In this document: piece after piece, positions 27,801 to 39,800 of the stretch
How the letters are laid out: each line of letters opens with the position of its first letter
Numbering within the stretch: the stretch's first letter is position 1
Made by a program: the position numbers and the translations under genes
Notes under the pieces: model-generated
Seen by the model: the letters and a program-made list of their open reading frames with translations, nothing else
What the model was told of the DNA's origin: nothing
Databases searched by the model: none
Origin: Actinernus sp. WN-2022
Lineage: Eukaryota; Cnidaria; Anthozoa; Actiniaria; Actinernidae
Direction: 5' to 3'
Assembly: GCA_030867875.1 (NCBI GenBank)
Contig: JAOWCC010000442.1
Span: 992,001-1,056,000, forward strand
Length of the DNA stretch: 64,000 nucleotides

Positions 27801-30800
27801 AAGCAAATGGCAGCCTTGGTAGTATACCTTGAAAATAACTATTCTGTAGCTAACCTCCTGGCTTACTGACCTGGCAAAAGAGCTGGCTTGAAAAGTGGCC
27901 TGCTGTGCTGTGTGTAAGTTTTGAAATTATAAACAACTATTATGTTTTGACAGTCGTAAGGACAAAATATTATTCTTCGCTTGACCGGGCCAAGCTGCTG
28001 AAAGAACAAAGCAAACTTAAGCTACCGACACATGCTAAATAGGCTTGAATTTCATGGTTGTTCATGACAGTGATACACTGCCAAGCAATGAGCAGCTGCC
28101 TCGGTAGTTATAGTCCTTGAAAAGAACTCTGTTGTTTGCATTCGGCTTCTGAGAATTGCAACTAATTTATGCATCATGAAATGGCTATCTGAGTGCTACG
28201 TCATCAGTATAGAATTTTCTGCCTCATTGCCCAGACGTTTCTTTCACGAGTGGGGGAGCTATAAGAGTCGGCTGGTTTCCCAGGCTATTGTTGTCAGTAG
28301 CTAAATTCAATTGTGCAAACACCATTCAGTGTGTCTAGCTTTGACACTCCGGCAAATTTTGATTGGCTCAAGCTGACAGGGCTTAGTTATTTGACATATT
28401 TGTAACACTGGGACCGTGACGAGGGGTGGAAAGCAACTCGACCAGTATTTGTATCAGGCGTTCCTTTCCCTTTTTCTCTTTTTTTTTTTATGGGAAAGGA
28501 GCGCCTGAAACTCAGGTTATAGTTATAGAAACATGAGTGGTTTTAGTTTGGGAGTACCGGGTACAAGAAATGGTTGTGGGAACACTTCCACAAGACAGTG
28601 TTTCTATAATTCTATGGATTTCAACACAGGAAAAATGTATCCAATTTCCTAAATAAAATTGCTCATTCAACAAACACTATTTAATAATAATTATAATATA
28701 TACAGAATGGGAAACTGCTCATTCAATGTTATAATCAAAACGTAATTTCTTCCAACTTAATCAAGGGTTTGCAAAACTTTTCTGTTTTCATAGAGTTTTA
28801 GGAAATGGGTTTCAAACAATCACAGTACTTTTAATAATGGTGTTTTTGCTATAACTCTATGGGAATACAGGATGTTTCAATTTATAAAACAAAATAATAC
28901 CTGCTCCAGATCTTGAAAAACTCTGGATGCACAAGTGGAATGCAATTGCATTGTGTTTTACTTTGTGATAGGTCATAGGGGAAGCATCTTCTATTTGTTG
29001 TATAATATAAACTTTATCTATGCATAAAGAAATTATCTAGCATGCATCATAAGAAAATCAAGCATGCTGAGCAGCCAATGAAATCATGCATTCTTTGGAT
29101 GCTCCCATGATTAATAATAACAGTAAATATTTCAACTGGGCATGTAATCCACTTGTATCAAAATTGAGTGCACACAGCAAGGTTTTGTAAGAATATAATC
29201 GGCATTAGGCTTTGTTTTATCTGAAAAGTACATGTACAAGTCAGCTGCAGAGACATCAAAGGGCTGAATGGAGTACTCACTCATAGAAAGGCTGTGCCGC
29301 ATGCTCCTTATAGAAATCTGATGCTTCTTGTCTGCTCAAACCACAAAAGTATGCAATTAATGATGATCATGTGACAACAATGACATGGGAATAACATGAC
29401 TTTTGGAGAGCATAATTATTGTTCTATTCAGCCTGCATTAGTACCATTTGCAGTCTCAGGGTAGTAGTGAGGGGAGCAAATGGTACTTATTATAAATGAC
29501 ATGGGAATAACAAGACTTTTGGAGGACATAATTATGGTTCTATTCAGCCTGCATTAGTACCATTTGCAGTCTCAGGGTAGTAGTGAGGGGAGCAAATGGT
29601 ACTTACTATAAAAGGTTTAGGTTAGTCTCAGGGTAGTAGTGAGGGAAGCAAATGGTACTTATTATAAAAGGTTTAAATTAGTCTCAGGGTAGTAGTGAGG
29701 GGAGCAAATGGTACTGAAAGGGTTTAAATTAGTCTCAGGGTAGTTAAGTGAGGGGAGCAAATGGTACTTATTATAAAAGGTTTAAATTAGTCTCAGGGTA
29801 GTAGCGAGGGAAGCAAATGGTACTGAAAGGGTTTAAATTAGTCTCAGGGTAGTAGTGAGGGGAGCAAATGGTACTGAAAGGGTTTAAATTAGTCTCAGGG
29901 TAGTAGTGAGGGGAGCAAATGGTACTGAAAGGGTTTAAATTAGTCTCAGGGTAGTAGTGAGGGAAGCAAATGGTACTGAAAGGGTTTAAATTAGTCTCAG
30001 GGTAGTAGTGAGGGAAGCAAATGGTACTGAAAGGGTTTAAAAAACATAGCGCCACAATGGCGAACTCGCCGATGTAAAGTGTATTTTAGTGTGTTCTCCA
30101 GGGTAAACATGAGGAAATGTTTAAAGTTCAAGTTATTCCTGCTGTTGTGATAGCCTGTGTAGCCTGTAAAACTATGCAACTGATGATGTCATTGTTACAA
30201 CATCACCTCTAAGCAATTATGGCAACCCAATACCATGTCCGTCAAAGTTTGAGCCACCTGGCATTAGAAGTGAGGGAGAGACGAGCATGCTCTTAAAATC
30301 ACATGACTGATGATGTCATTGTTACAACATCACCACTAATACTGTAAGTGAGTTAATTCAGGGACCCAATACCAGAAATAAATGATACGGTTGAGTTAGT
30401 CATGAAAACGTACAAGGGTATTACGGCACTATCGGTTGGACTCAGGTATGTGTAGTTGAATGAGCATACACATCTCCCACACGGATAACACAGCTACTTG
30501 CAAAAGTACAAAAATACGCTTGCAGTAACTATACAGTTAGTAGGAAGAGGGTAACTGGCAATGAGGACTTGATCAACGTAAATTCCAACAGAAATTAATG
30601 TTCAACATCAATCTTCAATTATTAATTAAATGAAATAATCATTGATAATTACTATTATCAATTTGCACTCCATTCTGCTTTAGAACTGATCTTAGTGAGT
30701 GAGCGAGTGAGACAATTCTCCTAACCATCCCGATAACTTGTTGCTGCATTTGCGCACATCCACGAGTTAAAAATGACCCAACAAAAGTTACTTTTATTAT

Positions 30801-33800
30801 TAGCTTTTATAATTACCAAAATACAAGGCTACATGTGTATGAATTATGGCTATTTTTTCATCTTCAAAGTTTGCCATTTTCACAAATCTTTTCTTTTTAA
30901 ATTTTCATATTTCTTTGGGTGAGTTAATTCCATGAGTGCTTCAAACATTTCAAAATTACTCGCTGGCGACTCGTTGGTGGGATCTAGATATGTACCTGCA
31001 TGGCTTCCTGCATGAGCGCCAAAATCTGATTGGTCTATACATATATGGATAGGATGGTGAAGCAACAGCCAATGAGATTGCTTACTGCCCAATACACATA
31101 CACGTTTTCATGAGGATGATTTTACATTTGGCTGTGTATTTTGAGAATAACAACATAGATTAATTACTTTATTATCTGGCAGTATATGCAGTAGAGCAGG
31201 GCTCTCCTTAATCTATACACTCTACTTCATCTCAAGCTCAGTGATAATAATGTTTGAGACTGGCAGATCTTGATCATCCTAATGATATCCTGTTTTAACT
31301 TATAAAATAATACATACATGTAAAAATATAATATATTATATACATGTCTCCATGAACTACTGCAGCACATTTCTCATTTTTTATTCTCCTTTCTTTTTAA
31401 AATCTGATTTTATTCTATTTTCCTACACAAATACCTGTCCCCGCAAAGGGTGTTCTTTCTAAGGACCTACCAACTCAATATTCAATTGTGTACTGTTGTT
31501 GTTACTCCTCCATCTTGGGATTGTTGTTGTTGTAGAAGACCTTGTATTTGCTTTATTTCAATAGCCTTTAAACTCAGGCAGTAACAGAGTAGGCAGCAGT
31601 ATGAGGACATTGGTAACCATCAAAGCTCTGGCAGTAACATATGCAGAGTAGGCAGCAGTATGAGGAAAAGTAACCATCAAAGCTCTGGCAGTAACAGAGT
31701 AGGCAGCAGTATGAGGACAAGTAACCTTCAAAGCTCTGGCAGTAACAGAGTAGGCAGCAGTATGAGGACAAGTAACCTTCAAAGCTCTGGCAGTAACAGA
31801 GTAGGCAGCAGACTATGAGGACAAGTAACCATCAAAGCTCTGGCAGTAAGAGAGTAGGCAGCAGTATGAGGACAAGTATAACCATCAAAGCTCTGGCAGT
31901 AAGAGAGTAGGTAGCAGTATGAGGACAAGTAACCATCAAAGCTCTGGCAGTAGCCAGCTTTCAATGTAACCCCTGGTACAGTGTAAATAAAAATTATTAC
32001 AAAGCAAGGAAAATACACACCTTGTGAGTCTCACCATCTTGGCTTGACAAAAAACAAAGCCACCTTGATCCATCATTCCTATAATGTTGCCTAAAAGAAA
32101 AAAATCCTGGTTAACTCGGTGGTTAAGCGCCGGTCTGTCGAGTGGGAGGTTCTAACCCAGGCTGGACCAACACTCAGGGTTTTAAAATAACTGAGTACAT
32201 GTACATGTAGGTGCTGCCTTTACATACAATGTAATACAGTAACACTCAGGGTTTTAAAATAACTGAGTACATGTACATGTAGGTGCTGCCTTTACATACA
32301 ATGTAATACAGTAACACTCAGGGTTTTAAAATAACTGAGTACATGTACATGTAGGTGCTGCCTTTACATACAATGTAATACAGTAACACTCAGGGTTTTA
32401 AAATAACTGAGTACATGTACATGTAGGTGCTGCCTTTACATACAATGTAATACAGTAACACTCAGGGTTTTAAAATAACTGAGTACATGTACATGTAGGT
32501 GCTGCCTTTACATACAATGTAATACAGTAACACTCAGGGTTTTAAAATAACTGAGTACATGTACATGTAGGTGCTACCTTTACATACAATGTAATACAGT
32601 AACACTCAGGGTTTTAAAATAACTGAGTACATGTACATGTAGGTGCTGCCTTTACATACAATGTAATACAGTAACACTCAGGGTTTTAAAATAACTGAGT
32701 ACATGTACATGTAGGTGCTGCCTTTACATACAATGTAATACAGTAACACTCAGAGTATTAAAATAACTGAGTACATGTACATGTAGGTGCTGCCTTTACA
32801 TACAATGTAATACAGTAACACTCAGGGTTTTAAAATAACTGAGTACATGTACATGTAGGTGCTGCCTTTACATACAATGTAATACAGTAACACTCAGGGT
32901 TTTAAAATAACTGAGTACATGTACATGTAGGTGCTGCCTTTACATACAATGTAATACAGTAACACTCAGGGTTTTAAAATAACTGAGTACATGTACACGT
33001 AGGTGCTGCCTTTACATACAATGTAATACAGTAACACTCAGGGTTTTAAAATAACTGAGTACATGTACATGTAGGTGCTGCCTTTACATACAATGTAATA
33101 CAGTATAAAACGGTTAGAGATACGGGTATGTGCTGAAAGTCACGTGACCGATGACACCACCATTACAACATCACCACTAATTGATTTATTATGGGAACCC
33201 AATACCATGCCTGTTAAAGTTTGAGCCGCCTGTCATTAGAAATGAGGGAGATATGGGCATTTACTTAAATCATGTGATTGATGACATCCAGACAGATTTA
33301 TTTATAAACACGGTAAAAACATCAGTCAATTTACATTAAGGGATTATACCTTAAGAATATTTACAATGTACTGTCAGTAATAGAAAAAACTGTTTTACAT
33401 GTTTGCTGTGTGGGAGTTTGATGTGGAAAATTGCCTTTGGATACCTCTTTTAAAGTTGGAAGAGCTGTCAGTTATTCTTAGCTCTTTATGTAGGTTATTC
33501 CATAGCAATGCCCCATTGTAACCAAATGATTTGTTTTCATGTAATTGGTACAGGGTTTCACAAGAGTCAAAGTGTTTTCGGAGTTTCTAGTTTAATTTTA
33601 CTTATTTATTTATAAAGTACACGTACATGTATGTAACTGTAACATGTAATATTCAATTCTTACCCATAGATCCAATAGCATCAGGTTTGATCATAGCCAG
33701 AGTCCTGTAAATAGGAGATAGAAACTAAATTATAAAATGGAGTATCAAGCATGTTCAGATAACAGTCAAACAGTCTACCTTGAGAAATTGTACTGTAACA

Positions 33801-36800
33801 GCCTTTTGAAATGTACCGTAAATATCCACAAAAAGGCCACACATTTTGGACAAAAACAAAGGGCAAAGTCTAATTTCAGGGCTGCAGCTTATACGCTGGT
33901 ACCGTATAGCACACATATATTTTATATGGGTGTGGCTTTTATTACACATTTTGGGTTGATGTCCGTGTGATAAATCCGTGAATAAAAACCATATCAGTGG
34001 AGTGATACGATATCACTTCACTAGACTGTACTATTGCTTTTAGAAATAAATTTTGTTATGCTTAATTTTGTGTTATATTGTATTCACTTTAAATGTATAA
34101 TAAAGAAATTATGACATGTTTTTATTCACAAGGTTTTTATTCACTCGCTCGTGGACTCGCTCGTTCGCAATGATAAGAAAATCGAGTACTAGCACACATC
34201 ATATTTTATAATATAGATATGATAGTACACACACTGTGATTGGCTAAAAAGCCATGTTTTATCAGAGTATATAACATGGTTTGCAGTGTTTTATTGTTTT
34301 CAACTGGTGGTTTCCTTTCATCGCACATGTAAATCTATATTATAAAACAGATAAAGAAGCCTAATAAACCATGTTTTATACTATCATAAAACACTCTGGT
34401 CTTTCGGCGTGTGCTTTAACATTTCTCTCATGTTCTCAAATGCCCATTGTGTTTTATGATAGTATAAAACATGGCTAAGGCTTCTTTATTTGTTAATTAT
34501 AGGGGTGTGGCTTATACATGGGTACTAGCACACATATTTATAAGGGTGTGGCATATACGTGGGTACTAGCACACATCATATTTTATAGGGGTGTGGCTTA
34601 TACGTGGATACTAGCACACATATTTTTTATAGGGGTGTGGCTTATACATGGGTACTAGCACACATCATATTTTATAGGGGTGTGGCTCATACATGGGTAC
34701 TAGCACACATCATATTTATAAGGGTGTGGCTTATATGTGGGTACTAGCACACATATTTTATAGGGGTGTGGCTTATACATGGGTACTAGCACACATCATA
34801 TTTTATAGGGGTGTGGCTCATACATGGGTACTAGCACACATCATATTTTATAGGGGTGTGGCTCATGCGGGTACTAGCACATATTTTATAGGGGTGTGGC
34901 TTATACATGGTACTAGTGCACACATCATATTTTATATGGGTGTGGCTTATACGTGGTACTAGCACACACATCATACCGTAAAAGACCGCCTATAAGCCGC
35001 ACCCTGCATTAATAAGCCGCACCCTGCATATAAGCTGCACCCCCACTTTAGGCTTGCGATCTTATCTTGAGATCAATTTGAAAACTTAAAGGAAATATAT
35101 ACTTTAGCGAACTTAAAGAAACGTTTTACTTTACACTTATGGTTACACTACAGCTTTAGAAGTACATTTCGCATGCATATATGATACAAGGACAATTACG
35201 ACTGAACATTAAGGTTTGACAGGTTTAGATCTTAAATCTATGTGAGCATGCAAGCACGTAAACGAAAATGTTTCAGACATTTTATAATGCACTCACTAGT
35301 AACAATCTCCACTTGGGAATTACTACTTACTAGAAATTGCTGCCTTATGTTTTCAAGAAATGCTATGATTCTGCAAGATCGCACTTGCACTGAATTCTCT
35401 CAGCCGTGCAGACAATGTCTGTCTGGATTTTGACACAAAACTGGGGTGTGGGAACTAAGTTTTGATTGCATTGTAGTTCCTATTAAAAAGCACCACACAG
35501 CTTCTCAACTTTACCTCAAAGTGAAATGTTTACTAAATAAAATACTCGAGTTCTTTCTATTAATTTAAATCCATTTTCAAAGGTGTGGAAGTCACGTCTT
35601 TCAAATTGCCACGGTGCATAATGTTTGAAGTTTTCCGCAAACTGATTTGAATATCAATTAGCTTCGCGTATATATTAATGGTTGCCGCTTTGAAATCGGA
35701 CTAAAAATTCGCTATAGACAAATTAAATGTTCTGGATGATTTTTATTTTACTTCGTGAACAGTTTGCATGATCTGCAAAAAGTGCTGCAGTCTCAAATCT
35801 CTCAAATCAAAACACTGAGATGTGAAGTTTTGGATTTGTTGACAATATTATAATTTGCCATGTGTCGTGACTTGTGAGTTGCACAAACAACTTCTTTATA
35901 CCCAAAGTGTTCTGGATATGTGATCCACTTCTTGAATCTGAATATTTCTCCAGAATTCATTGAATTTTAGTCTTTCAATAAGCACATCAAAGAACGAGAC
36001 TCGAACCAATCAAACTTCACAAAATGTCACCTTTACGGAACCACAATATTAATTAAACACAAATTGGATTGTGAACTGAATGTTACGAGAAGAAAACAAC
36101 ACAAAAAAGTTGTCAGGGCTCATTTTTGGATATCTCACACGAACTTCAATCTGAAAAAGCCCGCATACAAGCCGCACCCGGACTTTAGGGAGAAAAAAAA
36201 CACTCACAACAAATGACAAGGAAAGTTGCAGTTGGCATGACTTGGTCTTGGAATGACAATTAGCAAACTCTTCCAACTTCTTTTCCAAAAAGGATCTAAA
36301 GTTTGGGGAGCAGCCTATAATAGGGTATTTACAGTACTTTATAATCGTATGATGATAATTTAGAAGCCACAACCTGAAATGTTGCATGAAATTTGATAAG
36401 CATAATATTTTATCAGCCGAGGGTAGAGTGAAGTAAAGCGTTTAGAGGTGAATCACTTCTGTTGGCCAAGCCACCTTTAAATATTCAGTTGCGAGGGATT
36501 ATTGGAATAACCTCCCTCACAGGCTATTTAAAGAGAACATAACTCTTTAGGAGTATTTATATATTTTCTCTATAATTATCATTTTATTTTAGAGGCACAT
36601 AGAAGCTAGTAATAATGCAGTATTAATTGAATTAATTAATTAACTATAAAGCTGTATTTATTCATCGGTTACTTAATATGCACTTATAAAATGAACCCCC
36701 CGGGGGAGGTGGGGATATGTGGGTCATTTGACAAATTTTGTGGCCTCAGGGGGTCGGGATTGTACTCAATTTGCTTCAAGATGGTGAGACATTTTGACAA

Positions 36801-39800
36801 GGAAATGTCTAGCTACTTTCACTTATTTGATATTTCATTTCATATTGAATGTATCGCAACCAAGCTTTCTGTGCTGATACAAAAGAAGTATAGAAAGATT
36901 GATACATGTAAGAACTGTCAGGGTATTTAAATGAATTTTAGCATTTAGATTTTTGTGTGTTGATCAGGCTTGGGGAATTCTGGCGGAGTTTTATATTTAT
37001 TTACAATAGGCAGTCTCAAAGTCAAGTCAAGTACGAGTCAAGTTCGAGTCAAATTAACTCACATAAAACTGAACAATTTCAGCTACAATTCGACAACTTC
37101 CAAGAGCTCCAGTTTACCTTTCGTAAAGCTTTCCTCAAAGTTTATTTTTACAAGCCTAAATTCGGGAGGTTGATTAAAGCAACTGGTCGAGACAGTTTTG
37201 ATGGACTTGTTTAAATGCAATTTGAGTTTTTGCCCTCCTCAGTAAGATTTCCCCATCAGACAATAAGATAATTTTCCCACCATTTCCTTTTCTTAAATAT
37301 TAGAAATGTTTCAGGCCCTTTGGTAGCTATAGCCTGAGCAGACGACCTTGTACCATCTGAAAATCACGGTATTTGGTAGCTTTTGAGCATATAAGATTTT
37401 AGGCTGTGCTTGTCATGGTAGATTGATTTTAAAAGTGTTGAAATAATGAAAGTGGTGTTAACATATGCAGTGTTGCAAAAATCTCCAGAAAATGTCTGTA
37501 GTAAATAAATACATGTAGCTCGTTATTATTCCTGACTGAACTCTCTAAAAAGGATTTCAAGAAGTTATAATAATTATTATTATTAGGGGAAGTCTTAGCT
37601 AGGTGGATACTCATTTAGTGACTGACCAATGAAACAGAAACATGTGCCATTATATCTTCAATCTTTCACAGACAACACTTCCCTAGACTTCCCTGAGTAA
37701 TGAACACACAAAATTCTAAATGCTTTAAAATTCACTTGAATACCCTGACAGTTCTTACCAATCTGTACTAAGATATGCTATATATGACAATACCTAAGGC
37801 TGGGAAGAAAGAATTCTGGGGGTGGGATTTGGTCCCATTTGACTGCATAAAGACTGCCCTAGGGGGTGGGTGGGTGGGTATTTTCTTACATTTGGGACTT
37901 TTTCAAATCAAATCCCCACCTAGCGCCCCCACGGGTTTCAATTAATATTCTAAATTATATTTATATTATTACTTCTCATTTAAGGTCTTGAGTCCTGTTG
38001 TGGTGAAGCTATCAGCATAGTCGGTAATTGTAAGCTGAAACAACAACAAAGTAAACATAATGTCAACTGTTGAGATTTAGTTAACTTAATAAGCCATGCT
38101 CAATACAAAACTTAATAATAATAATAATAATATTTTGACAGGAAAGCTCCACTCACAATTTGTGATTTTCAGGGAGGTCCTGTATTAAAAATATATATTT
38201 CACTAATATATGGAAAACAGAAAAGATAAATGTTTGAAATAAAATAGAAATAGAACAAGGATTATTATGAAATTAAGTTATGTGCCAGTAAGATTTAAAA
38301 ATTGATAATGTAGTTGATTGTATAACTTCAGAGTCTAAAGAGTTCCTGAGTCTAATAGTGCATGGTAGGTAAACTTCTGTTGTTCCCAATTCCTACGTGC
38401 GAATGGTAAATGTAGATTGTGCTGACGGCGTGTATTAGTCAAGAGTAATAATAATATAATAATAATAAACACTTTATTTAAACAGTATAACTAGAATTAC
38501 AAAAGTAATCTTCATCATGCAACTTGCAGAATCCTGTAGCTGAACATATTTGCTTAATTATAAATTTAGATTGAAAACTTCTCAAAGCTTCGAATAATTC
38601 AAGGATTCACTATAAAAGACACTGTCAGTAAATGCAACAGCTCTGGAAAGTCACTTGGGAAACCATCACTGTCTTGTATCTGGCAATTAGCTGAGACAAG
38701 ATGTGTGACTACATCAGAAATCACAAAGTCTGTAATGTTCGTTATTTCTCTTAACTTTACCTAGTACATGATCTTACTTCAACGAAAATTAGTGCTGCCT
38801 TCATCGGAGAAAAGAGACGGACAAAGAGGGGAAATCACGTCTGATCATGACGCAGGCCATGTTTACGCATTTAATATCGGTACTCTGCAATCAAAATTCC
38901 CTTGATAATCGCTCCATCAAACAAGTTTTACAATAATTATTCTTCTTCAAATCCTATGTACGGTAAGTTTGTAAAATATTTTAATGTCTCAAAGACATAC
39001 TCTACCCAAATACTGAGCAGGAATAATCGACTCTAGCTCAGAATACATGTACAGTGTAGTTCTGAGATCATATCTGAACTTTATCCCCATGAATTTTGGG
39101 TTTTAATTTCTGTCTTGATCTGCATTAATAAATGATTAAAGAGTAACAAATAAAGCCTGGTTTCTCAGTAATTTTACATGGCATTTGTCCTTGAGAATTC
39201 ATTTCACATTTGGAGTTTTAGTTTAAAGAATTCCAATGTATTTTGAAAGTTTACTGGAATCTGACCTACACTACACGTGAAAGGGTAAACAGTTGCTTGT
39301 CAAAACATTGAATCGTATTTTAATTCTAATTAGATGACGACATGGACATGGTGTGTTGACCATGTGTCCAGCCATTAGTGGGGGGAGGCTTTGGAGAAAC
39401 AACACCCAAACGGCTGAAACCGAGCCTACCTAAAACTAAAACTAAAGTTATGTTATTTGGTTCTAATCAACGTTTAGCAAGATCACAGAAGCCTTCTTTG
39501 TCATTATCAGGAACACTATTAGAACTACCAGAGACTGTTAAGTATCTAGGTTTGTCTTTCGATGCTACATGTACAATGAACTGGCATGACCATATTGATG
39601 TCATTGCTTCTAAAGTATCTCGTAGACTTAACCTCCTTGGGAGGATTCGGAAATATCTTAATGTCGACACTTGTAAGCATCTGCATGGAACTCTCATTCA
39701 GCCGCTGTATGAATACTGTGATGTAATCTGGTCTAATGCGGATAAAATTAACCTTGATAGACTCCTGAGGTTACAGAAGAGAGGAGCGCGCATGATACTC

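Noticed and set aside
29771..30055. Open frame of 17-residue repeats on the minus strand
   Set aside because: It is produced by a 51-bp minisatellite whose period is a multiple of three. Other units of the array break the frame, and there are no splice or start signals.
30880..31092. 70-residue minus-strand frame (ESPASNFEMFEALMELTHPK)
   Set aside because: Composition looks protein-like, but it lies in an NME7-like intron, starts in repeat-like CCAAT-rich sequence and matches nothing I know. Perhaps a gene fragment.
31558..32018. Overlapping open frames in the 51-bp array
   Set aside because: Same cause: a tandem repeat with period divisible by three, in three overlapping frames, next to but not in frame with exon d.
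32169..33104. CRISPR-like array of identical repeats
   Set aside because: Units are contiguous with no unique spacers, in a eukaryotic intron. It is a minisatellite.
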